From: Neorhizobium sp. UBA3556
GTDB taxonomy: Bacteria > Pseudomonadota > Alphaproteobacteria > Rhizobiales > Rhizobiaceae
Reading direction: 5' to 3'
Assembly (NCBI GenBank): GCA_002376235.1
Contig: DFNX01000016.1
Location: 682,001 to 746,000, forward strand
Length of the DNA: 64,000 bases
In this document: positions 1-8,090 of the stretch, piece after piece
Position numbering within the stretch: position 1 is the stretch's first letter
Layout of the letters: every line of letters starts with the position of its first letter
The notes under the pieces: generated by a model
What the model saw: the letters and a program-made list of their open reading frames with translations, nothing else
Database searches by the model: none
What the model was told of the DNA's origin: nothing
Position numbers and translations under genes: made by a program

Positions 1-399
1 TTCATCGTCGTGATCGGCAAGCTTGCAGAGCTTTACGGCCGCCGCGAGATGCTCATCCTGACCACCGTGCTGATCGCAGCATTCTCGTTCCTGCTCCCGG
101 CGCTGATGACCAATGGCGAAGGCATGATCTTCCTGTTTGTCGTGCTTGCCATGGTGCTGATGGGCATGACCTACGGCCTGATCGGTACAGCGCTTGCAGC
201 ACCCTTCCCGACCACCGTTCGCTACACCGGCTCCTCGATCACCTTCAACTTCGCAGGTATCTTCGGCGCCTCTCTGGCTCCCTATATCGCCACCTACCTT
301 CAGGCGAATTACGGCATGGCCTATGTCGGATACTACCTGCTCGTTGCAGCACTCATCACGCTCGCCTGCATCTTCCTGTCAGGCAAGGAAGAAGTCTGA
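1..399 (+). CDS. MFS transporter, C-terminal part (partial gene)
   Basis: This is the tail of a major facilitator superfamily transporter that begins before the window; the reading frame is open from base 1 and ends in TGA at 397-399. It starts in the cytoplasmic loop motif LYGRRE, typical of the loop between two transmembrane helices, followed by four hydrophobic segments. The loop motif and the PFPTTVRYTGSS segment resemble the metabolite:H+ symporter subfamily, in which the equivalent segment is FP.rvRytg. The substrate cannot be read from this fragment. A strong terminator follows 27 bases downstream. The gene is on the opposite strand to the dcw cluster and converges on it. Confidence 0.8.
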   Translation, partial: FIVVIGKLAELYGRREMLILTTVLIAAFSFLLPALMTNGEGMIFLFVVLAMVLMGMTYGLIGTALAAPFPTTVRYTGSSITFNFAGIFGASLAPYIATYLQANYGMAYVGYYLLVAALITLACIFLSGKEEV

Positions 400-426
400 C
401 CTGATCCAGACCGGAATCAAATCATA

Positions 427-468
427 AAAAAAGCCCGCGAAGCCATTGGCCTCGCGGGCTTTTTGTTT
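427..468 (+). terminator. Rho-independent terminator after the MFS gene
   Basis: The stem GCCCGCGA/TCGCGGGC (433-440 with 452-459), extended by GCC/GGC, is followed by TTTTTGTTTT and preceded by seven A residues. The A-tract means it can also stop transcription arriving on the minus strand, where the small gene at 483-608 and the dcw cluster end. Confidence 0.9.
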
Positions 469-482
469 TGATATCACGCTGG

Positions 483-608
483 TTATTTACCGGACTGGAT
501 GCGTATTTTCGCGCGGTTGCTTCGCTCATTCAAAAGCACCGCAATCCATCCAGCGCCAGAGATCACGAACGGCAAAATATAGAGAAAGAAGAATTTTTGG
601 GCATTCAT
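483..608 (-). CDS. Small single-pass membrane protein, 41 residues
   Basis: A short frame runs from ATG at 606-608 to TAA at 483-485 and encodes 41 residues. It begins MNAQKFFFLYILPFVISGAG, giving one strongly hydrophobic helix of about 20 residues, followed by a basic, Arg-rich tail. An AGAGGG ribosome site lies about eight bases upstream of the ATG. It is the last gene on the minus strand after murB and ends just before the bidirectional terminator. I do not recognise a family. The topology and ribosome site favour a real gene. It could act at the membrane near the wall-synthesis enzymes, but that is only inferred from position. Confidence 0.6.
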   Translation of the reverse strand: MNAQKFFFLYILPFVISGAGWIAVLLNERSNRAKIRIQSGK

Positions 609-852
609 GGGATCAGCCCTCTACTTGCGCTCAAATGTAAAATCAAAGCGCCTGAAAGCCAAGCCATGGTGGAAATTGCCGTCGACAATGAAATGCTGAA
701 CGACATGGAACCACTCGACAGCGAAACTGCTGGCGCGATGAAACCTGCAGCCACACAGCCTGTGGAGAGGCGGTCCAGCGAGTTCGCAAGAAGTGGTCCG
801 CCCGTTGTGTACGAGCGTCACCTACACCTCCTGAACGGACCCTACCGAGTAA
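609..852. other. Intergenic stretch downstream of murB
   Basis: These 244 bases separate murB from the small membrane protein gene. Minus-strand and plus-strand frames cross it, but their translations are rich in His, Cys and Arg without recognisable domains, and the minus-strand one starts at GTG without a convincing ribosome site. The stretch contains a short CCACA/TGTGG inverted repeat near 751-765 without a T-tract. In related genomes ddl and ftsQ would be expected at this end of the cluster; no trace of them is visible here. Confidence 0.5.
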
Positions 853-1827
853 TTATTCTGTCGTAGCGCCCTGGAAAGGCCTAACCTCACGCCCGGGCAT
901 GAAAATGCCCAGCCGCTTGATTTCCCATTCCAGCTTGATGCCGGCATGTTCGAACACGCGCTGGCGAACCATCTCGCCGAGATATTCCAGATCGTAACCG
1001 GTCGCGTGGCCGATATTGATCATGAAGTTGCAGTGAAGCGACGACATCTGCGCGCCGCCGTTCATCAGTCCGCGGCAGCCGGCATCATCGATCAGTTTCC
1101 AGGCCGAATGGCCGGGCGGGTTCTTGAACGTTGAACCGCCAGTCTTCTCCTTGATCGGCTGCACGGTCTCGCGATGCTGGCGCACGGCATCCATCTCAGC
1201 GCGAATCTTGGCCCGCTCCTCTGGATACCCTTCGAACACGGCATGGGTGAAGATCAGGTCCTTGGAGACGCTCGTGTGCCGATAGCTGTAGCCCATGTCC
1301 TCCTTGGAGAACACATGCTGATTGCCCTGCCGATCGACTGCATGAACCTCGATCACCCGCTGCGAAGTTTCCCCGCCATTGGCGCCTGCATTCATCCGCA
1401 AGGCACCACCGATAGAACCGGGAATACCGTAATAGAAGGCGAAACCGCCGATACCGTTATCCATGGCCATGGCAGCGATGTGCTTGTCCGGGCATATCGC
1501 GCCTGCGCGAATGAGGTTTTCGCCCACAAGCTCCACCTGGCCGAACCCCTTGGCGGAGAGACGGACGACAACGCCCGGAATCCCGCCGTCACGAACGAGG
1601 AGGTTCGACCCGACGCCGACAACCGTCAACGGCACTTCTGCCGGCAACAGTTTCAGGAACGTCACCAGATCGTCCACGTCATGCGGCTGGAACATCAGTT
1701 CCGCCAGACCGCCTGCCTGGAACCAGGTTACCCTCTCCATCGATGCGTCCGGCGTAAGCCGCCCACGCAACTGGTTCACGCCCTCCCCGAGCGAGGCCAG
1801 CAGCTTTTCCCCATCTACCTGCTTCAT
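853..1827 (-). CDS. murB: UDP-N-acetylenolpyruvoylglucosamine reductase MurB
   Basis: MurB is the FAD enzyme that reduces UDP-GlcNAc-enolpyruvate with NADPH to give UDP-MurNAc, the second committed step of peptidoglycan synthesis in the cytoplasm. The FAD-binding segment GSNLLVRD is at about residues 73-80, followed by the GIPGSIGGAL loop near 133. The catalytic-serine motif GGSTFKNP is near 225, as in type I MurB. I chose ATG 1825-1827, two bases after the murC stop, giving 324 residues, the usual family length. A start further upstream would lie inside murC. It is the last recognisable gene of the dcw operon here. Confidence 0.95.
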   Translation of the reverse strand: MKQVDGEKLLASLGEGVNQLRGRLTPDASMERVTWFQAGGLAELMFQPHDVDDLVTFLKLLPAEVPLTVVGVGSNLLVRDGGIPGVVVRLSAKGFGQVELVGENLIRAGAICPDKHIAAMAMDNGIGGFAFYYGIPGSIGGALRMNAGANGGETSQRVIEVHAVDRQGNQHVFSKEDMGYSYRHTSVSKDLIFTHAVFEGYPEERAKIRAEMDAVRQHRETVQPIKEKTGGSTFKNPPGHSAWKLIDDAGCRGLMNGGAQMSSLHCNFMINIGHATGYDLEYLGEMVRQRVFEHAGIKLEWEIKRLGIFMPGREVRPFQGATTE

Positions 1828-1829
1828 AC

Positions 1830-3239
1830 TTACTGTCCCGATATGCTTTCCAGTTCCCTCGGCAATGACGCCGCCCACTGTGTAATATTACCTGCTCCCA
1901 GAAGAACCACGAAATCACCCGGTTTCGCAATGCCTGAAACAATATGTGCCAGTTCGGACGGCGACGCCATATAGCGTGCGTCACGATGACCGCCTGCGCG
2001 GATCTGCGACACAAGCGTCTCCGAATTGACGCCTTCGATCGGATCTTCGCCCGCAGCGTAGACCGGCGCAAGGATAATGCTGTCCGCATCGTTGAAGCAG
2101 CCTGCGAAATCCTCGAACAGGCTCAAAAGGCGCGAATAGCGATGTGGCTGATGTACCGCGATGATGCGGCCCTTGCAGGCCTCGCGCGCGGCTCTCAGCA
2201 CAGCTTTGATTTCGACTGGATGATGCCCGTAGTCGTCGAAGACCTGAACGTCATTCCAGGTCCCCGTCAGCGTGAAGCGGCGCTTCACGCCACCGAATGC
2301 TGCAAGGCCCTTGCGGATATCCTCTTCCGAAATTCCAAGCCGGTTGGCCACGGCAATCGCCGCCGTCGCGTTGGAAATGTTGTGCCGGCCCGGCATTGGC
2401 AGGGTCAGGTCCTTGAAATTGAACACTCGGCCCGTGCGGCGTCGGCGGATTTCGACATCGAAAGTCGCCTTCGTTCCATCCATGCGAATGTTCGAGAAAC
2501 GCGCATCCGCCTGCGGGTTCTCCCCGTAGGTGACGACCTTGCGATCCTCGATCTTGCCGACAAGCGCCTGAACTTCGGGATGGTCGATGCAAAGCACGCC
2601 GAAACCGTAAAACGGCACGTTTTCAACGAACTGGCGAAATGCCGCCCGAACGGCATCGAAATTGCCGTAATGATCAAGATGTTCCGGGTCGATATTGGTA
2701 ACGACGGCAACTTCCGCAGGCAGCTTCAGGAAGGTGCCGTCCGATTCGTCGGCCTCGACCACCATCCACTCGCCCTCACCCATGCGGGCATTGGTTCCGT
2801 AGGCATTGATGATGCCGCCGTTGATGACTGTCGGATCAAGCCCGCCGGCTTCGAGCAGCGTGGCGACCATGGACGTGGTCGTGGTCTTGCCATGCGTGCC
2901 GCCTATCGCGATCGCATTGCGGAAGCGCATCAACTCGGCCAGCATTTCCGCACGGCGCACGATCGGCAGCGATTTTTCACGCGCAGCGATCAATTCGGGA
3001 TTGGTCTTCTTGATTGCGGTCGAAACAACGACGACTTCGGCATCGCCGAGGTTGTTGGCTCCGTGACCGACAAAAACTTCAATTCCCTTGTCACGAAGGC
3101 GCTGCACGTTGGCGCTGTCCGACTGGTCGGAACCCTGAACCTTGTGTCCGAGATTGTGCAGCACCTCGGCAATGCCGCTCATGCCGATGCCGCCGATGCC
3201 GATAAAATGTACGAGGCCGATGGCCTTGGGCATCTTCAT
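1830..3239 (-). CDS. murC: UDP-N-acetylmuramate--L-alanine ligase MurC
   Basis: MurC adds L-alanine to UDP-MurNAc with ATP, the first amino acid of the stem peptide. The protein has 469 residues with the Mur ligase layout: an N-terminal Rossmann-like domain with GIGGIGM near residue 14, the ATP loop GTHGKTTT at 114-121, and the C-terminal domain. The VFDDYGHHP motif typical of MurC is present. The ATG overlaps the murG stop codon by four bases (ATGA), which indicates coupled translation. It is followed by murB after two bases. Confidence 0.97.
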   Translation of the reverse strand: MKMPKAIGLVHFIGIGGIGMSGIAEVLHNLGHKVQGSDQSDSANVQRLRDKGIEVFVGHGANNLGDAEVVVVSTAIKKTNPELIAAREKSLPIVRRAEMLAELMRFRNAIAIGGTHGKTTTTSMVATLLEAGGLDPTVINGGIINAYGTNARMGEGEWMVVEADESDGTFLKLPAEVAVVTNIDPEHLDHYGNFDAVRAAFRQFVENVPFYGFGVLCIDHPEVQALVGKIEDRKVVTYGENPQADARFSNIRMDGTKATFDVEIRRRRTGRVFNFKDLTLPMPGRHNISNATAAIAVANRLGISEEDIRKGLAAFGGVKRRFTLTGTWNDVQVFDDYGHHPVEIKAVLRAAREACKGRIIAVHQPHRYSRLLSLFEDFAGCFNDADSIILAPVYAAGEDPIEGVNSETLVSQIRAGGHRDARYMASPSELAHIVSGIAKPGDFVVLLGAGNITQWAASLPRELESISGQ

Positions 3240-4375
3240 GCCTGAACTCCATTCTTTTTCTTGTTCTTGTATTCGGCGATCGGGCGCTTTTCTGCAATAG
3301 CAATGACGAGATCAGCCAGATGTTCGGTGGCATTGGGCTTGCCAGCTTTCTTCGCGTCGGCCGCCATGGTTTCAAGCCGGTCAGGCTCGTTCATTGCCGC
3401 AGCCAGCAGAGCCGACAACTTTTCCGGGGAAAGCTCGGACTGCGCGACGACCTGCGCACCGCCTTCGGCGACAAGAGCTGCGGCGTTGGCGGCCTGATCG
3501 TGATCCAGCGCGTAAGGATAGGGCACGAGGATCGACGGGCGGCCGATAACCGACAGCTCGCTCACCGTCGATGCTCCGGAGCGGCAAATGACGAGATGTG
3601 CCTCAGCCAGCCGATCAGCCATATCGTTGAAGAACGGAGCGATATCCGCCGGGGCATTCAGCTTGGAGAAACAGGATGTGACGCGATCCTTGTCTTCCTT
3701 GCGCGCCTGCTGGGTCACGATGAGACGCTCCCGCAAAGCCGGATCCAGAAGGCTGATCGCCGTCGGCACCGCCGACGAGAAGAATTGCGCGCCCTGACTG
3801 CCGCCGAACACGACAAGCCGGAACGGGTCCTGCCCGCGCGATGCGACATAGGCAATCTTTGCTGCGTCCAGCACCGGAGGACGCACCGGATTGCCCGTCA
3901 CGACGATCTTGCCCGCATATTCGCCCCGACCTTCCGGCAAAAAGCCGCCTGCAATGGCCTGTATGCGTTTGGCCAGCGCCTTGTTGGCACGGCCCATGAC
4001 GGCGTTCTGCTCGTGGATCAGCGTCGGGATCCCGAGCCCTGTCGATGCCAGCAGAGGCGGAACGGTCGGGTAACCGCCGAAACCGACGACAGCCGATGGC
4101 CGAAGACGAGCCATCAGCTTCCGCGCCGTCCGAAGCCCTCTCCACAGCGTCCATGCGGTCTTGGCCATAGCGAGCGGGTTCTTGGAGGCGAATGTTGCGG
4201 AAGGCACGACGTGGATGTCGTCGGCAGGAAACTTTCCGGCAAATCGCTCCGCGCGGCTGTCGGTCACCAGATGAACGGCATAACCGCGGCTCCGCAGCTC
4301 ATGTCCGAGCGCTTCCGCCGGAAAAAGATGACCGCCGGTTCCCCCGGCGGCAAGAACGATCGTACCCTTGCTCAT
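3236..4375 (-). CDS. murG: Lipid II synthase MurG (UDP-GlcNAc glycosyltransferase)
   Basis: MurG transfers GlcNAc from UDP-GlcNAc to undecaprenyl-PP-MurNAc-pentapeptide (lipid I) on the inner face of the cytoplasmic membrane, making lipid II. The N-terminal glycine-rich loop GGTGGHLFPA starts at about residue 12. The second loop GGSQGAQFF is near 193, and the acceptor and UDP-GlcNAc contact region with HEQNAVMGRAN lies between. The length of 379 residues is normal. The gene sits four bases after ftsW and overlaps murC by four bases, consistent with one operon. Confidence 0.97.
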   Translation of the reverse strand: MSKGTIVLAAGGTGGHLFPAEALGHELRSRGYAVHLVTDSRAERFAGKFPADDIHVVPSATFASKNPLAMAKTAWTLWRGLRTARKLMARLRPSAVVGFGGYPTVPPLLASTGLGIPTLIHEQNAVMGRANKALAKRIQAIAGGFLPEGRGEYAGKIVVTGNPVRPPVLDAAKIAYVASRGQDPFRLVVFGGSQGAQFFSSAVPTAISLLDPALRERLIVTQQARKEDKDRVTSCFSKLNAPADIAPFFNDMADRLAEAHLVICRSGASTVSELSVIGRPSILVPYPYALDHDQAANAAALVAEGGAQVVAQSELSPEKLSALLAAAMNEPDRLETMAADAKKAGKPNATEHLADLVIAIAEKRPIAEYKNKKKNGVQA

Positions 4376-4379
4376 TTAC

Positions 4380-5534
4380 TCACTCCGCGGGAACACCATG
4401 TGGGACCCGGAACAGGCTCCGCTCCTGCGCCCGCTTTTCAGGACGATGACGTGTCAGCGCGAGAATGAAACCGGCGGTGATGCAGATCGCAACCTGAGAA
4501 GAACCACCATAGGAAATCAACGGCAGCGTCATGCCCTTGGCCGGCATGAGCTCAAGGTTCACACCGATATTGATCATCGACTGTATACCGATAAGAAGAA
4601 CAAGTCCGGCGACTGCGAAGCGGTTGAAGTCGTTGCGCTCCTTGAAAGCATGGTTCAGCCCGCGCAGAACGATGAAGGAAAAGATCAGCACCAGCGCCAT
4701 GCAGAACACGATACCGAATTCCTCCGCTGCAACGGAAAAGACGAAGTCGGTATGGCTGTCGGGCAGGATACGCTTGACGATCCCCTCGCCAGGCCCCTGG
4801 CCGAACCAGCCGCCGCGCACGATCGCCTCATGCGCCGTTTCGATCTGGAACCGATCACCTTCGCCGGTCAGGAACTTGTCAAAACGCGCCGTTACGTGAG
4901 GCAGCATGTAATAGGCAGCCACAAGACCGCCTGCACCAACGCCGCCGAGCAGGAAAATCCAGATCCACGGCATGCCAGCCATGAAGAACATGCCGCCCCA
5001 CACGACGCTGGTCAGGATCGTCTGACCAAGGTCGGGCTGGGCGACCAGAAGTGCTGCCACGATGCCGAACAGGATGATGGCGAAGAGATTGCCGGGAATT
5101 TCCGGCTGCCGCGCATGTTCGGAAAATAGCCAGGCGCAGACGATGACGAAAGCCGGCTTCATGAATTCCGACGGCTGGATCGAAAAGACACCGACGCCGA
5201 TCCAGCGACGCGCGCCCTTCACCTCGACGCCGAAGAACAGCGCCAGAACCATCATCACCAGCGCAGCGGCGAGAAGGATAATAGCCGTGCGCCGCACTTG
5301 CCTTGGGCTGAGGAAGGAGAGGCCGAACATGACCGCCAGCGACGGTACGATGAACATCGCGTGGCGCTCGACGAAATGGAAACTGTCGAGACCGATGCGC
5401 TCGGCAACCGCCGGAGAAGCGGCGAAGGAGAGCATGAAGCCCAACCCCATCAACAGGATGAAGGCGGCGAGGAAATAACGGTCGATCGTCCAGAACCAGT
5501 CTGCGAGCGGCCCTCGGTCTGCGCGGCTTACCAT
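4380..5534 (-). CDS. ftsW: SEDS peptidoglycan glycosyltransferase FtsW
   Basis: FtsW is the septal SEDS-family enzyme that polymerises lipid II together with its partner transpeptidase FtsI. The 384-residue product shows about ten hydrophobic segments, the extracellular loop with PSEFMKPAF, and the C-terminal LPLISYGGSS motif diagnostic of SEDS proteins. It starts at ATG 5532-5534, four bases after the murD stop. Its partner gene ftsI is in the same operon further upstream. RodA is the main alternative, but the position in the dcw cluster makes FtsW the better call. Confidence 0.95.
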   Translation of the reverse strand: MVSRADRGPLADWFWTIDRYFLAAFILLMGLGFMLSFAASPAVAERIGLDSFHFVERHAMFIVPSLAVMFGLSFLSPRQVRRTAIILLAAALVMMVLALFFGVEVKGARRWIGVGVFSIQPSEFMKPAFVIVCAWLFSEHARQPEIPGNLFAIILFGIVAALLVAQPDLGQTILTSVVWGGMFFMAGMPWIWIFLLGGVGAGGLVAAYYMLPHVTARFDKFLTGEGDRFQIETAHEAIVRGGWFGQGPGEGIVKRILPDSHTDFVFSVAAEEFGIVFCMALVLIFSFIVLRGLNHAFKERNDFNRFAVAGLVLLIGIQSMINIGVNLELMPAKGMTLPLISYGGSSQVAICITAGFILALTRHRPEKRAQERSLFRVPHGVPAE

Positions 5535-5538
5535 AGTC

Positions 5539-6945
5539 TCAGCTCCTGTTTCCGGTATCGACCAGCATAGTCACGCCCTGCATGTCGGCTACGCGTTGCA
5601 CAAAGGCATCCCCGCGAAGCTCGAAATTCTTGAACTGATCAAAGCTTGCACATGCCGGCGAAAGCATCACCGCCGAGGCCACTTCATCACCATCGGCGTC
5701 TGCAGCTGCGTGGGCGACGGCCTGATCCAGCGTGCCGGAAATTTCATACCGCACGCTCTCGCCCAGCGTGGCCGCAAATGCCGGCGCGGCTTCTCCGATC
5801 AGATAAGCTTTCACTATATGAGGGAAAAGTGGTGCGAGGCTTGTGATACCGCCCTGCTTCGGCAGTCCGCCGGCGATCCAGTAGATGCGGTCATAGCTTG
5901 AAAGCGCAGGTGCTGCGGCTTCCGCATTGGTCGCCTTGGAATCATTGACGAACACGACATGGCCACGGCGTCCGACCGGTTGCATCCGGTGCTTGAGACC
6001 GGGGAAGGATTGAAGGCCCCGCAGAATTTCATCCCTGGAGAGGCCGACCGCCAGGCAGGCAGCAACGGCTGCAGCCGCATTCTGCGCGTTATGGGCGCCC
6101 TTTAGAGTCGAAATACCATCGAGATCAGTGAACAATTCGCTCACGCCGCCATGCGCCACCATGAGCCGCATGCCATCGGCATAGATACCCTCGGCAACCA
6201 CGCTGCGCTTCGAAATTCGCTTTACCGAAACACCCGCCCGCTCCACGCGATCGGCAATAAGCGTGCAGAAGCTGTCGTCCACGCCGATGATCGCAGTATC
6301 GCTTCCGGCAACGAGCCGTTCCTTGATATCGGCATAATGCTGCATGGTGCCATGACGATCGAGGTGATCCGGCGTCAGGTTGAGTAGAATGCCTGCGGTC
6401 GGGTTGAGCGTCGGCGCAAGATCGATCTGATATGACGAGCACTCGACGACGTAGAAGCGCCCGGCCTTCGGTTCGTCCAGCGTCAGCACTGCCGTGCCGA
6501 TATTGCCGCCGAGCTGCGTATCGCGGCCGCTCTCTTTCAGGATATGCGCGATAAGAGCCGTGGTGGTCGACTTACCATTGGTGCCGGTGATCGCGATAAA
6601 TGGGCAATCCGGCGAATGCGCACGGCGCTCGCGCACGAAAAGCTCGACGTCACCGATGATCTCGACACCGGCAGCGTTCGCAAGATCCACTGTCCAATGT
6701 GGTTTCGGATGGGTCAGCGGCACGCCGGGCGAGAGCACGAAGGCTGCCTGCTTCGACCAGTCGATACCCCTGAGATCGGCAACGATTATACCGGCCTGCG
6801 ACGCCCGAGTTACGCTTTCGGGGTTGTCGTCCCAGGCCGTGACATTTGCACCACCGGCGACAAGCGCCTGTGCCGTCGCAAGGCCCGATCCACCGAGCCC
6901 GAACAGCGCAACATTTTTACCCTTGAAAGTCGTAACCGGGATCAT
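5539..6945 (-). CDS. murD: UDP-N-acetylmuramoylalanine--D-glutamate ligase MurD
   Basis: MurD adds D-glutamate to UDP-MurNAc-L-Ala. The protein has the glycine-rich N-terminal motif FGLGGSG near residue 15, the ATP-binding loop GTNGKST at 121-127, and a late HRMQPVG motif typical of MurD. A longer frame begins at 7005, but its extra 20 residues overlap the end of mraY and look unlike any Mur N-terminus. I therefore use the ATG at 6943-6945 (MIPVTTFKGK), giving 468 residues. It lies between mraY (16-base gap) and ftsW. Confidence 0.95.
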   Translation of the reverse strand: MIPVTTFKGKNVALFGLGGSGLATAQALVAGGANVTAWDDNPESVTRASQAGIIVADLRGIDWSKQAAFVLSPGVPLTHPKPHWTVDLANAAGVEIIGDVELFVRERRAHSPDCPFIAITGTNGKSTTTALIAHILKESGRDTQLGGNIGTAVLTLDEPKAGRFYVVECSSYQIDLAPTLNPTAGILLNLTPDHLDRHGTMQHYADIKERLVAGSDTAIIGVDDSFCTLIADRVERAGVSVKRISKRSVVAEGIYADGMRLMVAHGGVSELFTDLDGISTLKGAHNAQNAAAAVAACLAVGLSRDEILRGLQSFPGLKHRMQPVGRRGHVVFVNDSKATNAEAAAPALSSYDRIYWIAGGLPKQGGITSLAPLFPHIVKAYLIGEAAPAFAATLGESVRYEISGTLDQAVAHAAADADGDEVASAVMLSPACASFDQFKNFELRGDAFVQRVADMQGVTMLVDTGNRS

Positions 6946-6961
6946 CGCATTATAACCGAAA

Positions 6962-8062
6962 TTACCGAAGCTTGAGTGTCGAAAGTCCGAGCATTGCGAG
7001 GCCAACGGCGATGATCCAGAAGCGGATCACGACCTGACTTTCCGTCCAGCCCAGCTTTTCGAAGTGGTGGTGAATGGGAGCCATCAGGAACACCCGCTTG
7101 CCGGTCAGCTTGAAGAAGCCGACCTGGATGATCACCGACAGCGTTTCCATCACGAACAGGCCGCCGATAATCGCCATGACAATTTCGTGCTTGGTGGCAA
7201 CCGCAACGGAACCGATCAGGCCGCCAAGCGCCAGCGAGCCGGTGTCGCCCATAAAGATTGCGGCAGGCGGTGCATTAAACCACAGAAAGCCAAGTCCCGC
7301 CCCAATGACTGCACCGAGAATGACCGCAAGTTCACCGGTACCGGGCACGAAATTGATCTGCAGATAGTTGGCGAAGACCGCATTACCGGCGAGATAGGCG
7401 ATAACTCCGAAGGATGCAGCCGCAATCATCACAGGTACGATAGCAAGCCCGTCCAGACCATCCGTCAGGTTAACCGCATTGCCAGCGGCAACGATAACGA
7501 AGCCACCGAACAGGATGAAGAAGATGCCGACATTGAGAACGTATTCCTTGACGAACGGGAATGCGATCGACGTGGCAAGCCCTGGATTGGAGGTCTGCGC
7601 GTGCATTGCCATGCGCATCATGAAGAATACTGCAACGCCTGCGACCAGAAATTCGATGCCGAGGCGCGCTTTTCCGGAGAAGCCCTTGTCCGACTGTTTG
7701 GTGACCTTCAGATAGTCGTCGTAAAAACCGATGGCACCGAAACCAAGCGTCACGAGCAAAGTCGCGACGACATAAACGTTGGAAAGATCAGCCCAGAGCA
7801 GCGAACCGCCGACAATACCGGCGAGAATCATCAGCCCGCCCATGGTCGGCGTACCGGCCTTCTTGAAGTGGGTCTGCGGACCATCAGCACGGATAGGCTG
7901 GCCCTTTCCCTGACGCACACGCAGCGAATCGATCATTCGCGGACCGAACAGAAAGACGATCAGGGCCGAGGTAAACAGGGCTGCGCCAGTCCGGAAGGTG
8001 ATGTATCGGAACAAATTGAAAAACTGCAGTTCGTCCGACAGTTCGACAAGCCAGATTAGCAT
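6962..8062 (-). CDS. mraY: Phospho-N-acetylmuramoyl-pentapeptide transferase MraY
   Basis: MraY moves phospho-MurNAc-pentapeptide from UDP to undecaprenyl phosphate in the cytoplasmic membrane, forming lipid I. The 366-residue product has about ten membrane segments. It carries the family motifs: GTPTMGG in the early loop, the aspartate pair in FYDDYLK, NLTDGLDGL, and the C-terminal APIHHHFE histidine motif. Start ATG lies 28 bases after the murF stop. The order murF-mraY-murD is standard. Confidence 0.97.
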   Translation of the reverse strand: MLIWLVELSDELQFFNLFRYITFRTGAALFTSALIVFLFGPRMIDSLRVRQGKGQPIRADGPQTHFKKAGTPTMGGLMILAGIVGGSLLWADLSNVYVVATLLVTLGFGAIGFYDDYLKVTKQSDKGFSGKARLGIEFLVAGVAVFFMMRMAMHAQTSNPGLATSIAFPFVKEYVLNVGIFFILFGGFVIVAAGNAVNLTDGLDGLAIVPVMIAAASFGVIAYLAGNAVFANYLQINFVPGTGELAVILGAVIGAGLGFLWFNAPPAAIFMGDTGSLALGGLIGSVAVATKHEIVMAIIGGLFVMETLSVIIQVGFFKLTGKRVFLMAPIHHHFEKLGWTESQVVIRFWIIAVGLAMLGLSTLKLR

Positions 8063-8090
8063 GAGGGCCCTTTCTCGAAGCCGCTAAAAT

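Noticed and set aside
10..427. A second plus-strand frame (194-427) overlapping the MFS fragment
   Set aside because: Its Ser/Pro/Arg-rich composition is that of an out-of-frame shadow of the transporter gene.
621..821. Minus-strand frame of 66 residues after murB
   Set aside because: It begins at GTG without a ribosome site, is rich in His, Cys and Arg, and shows no domain; it is more likely chance.
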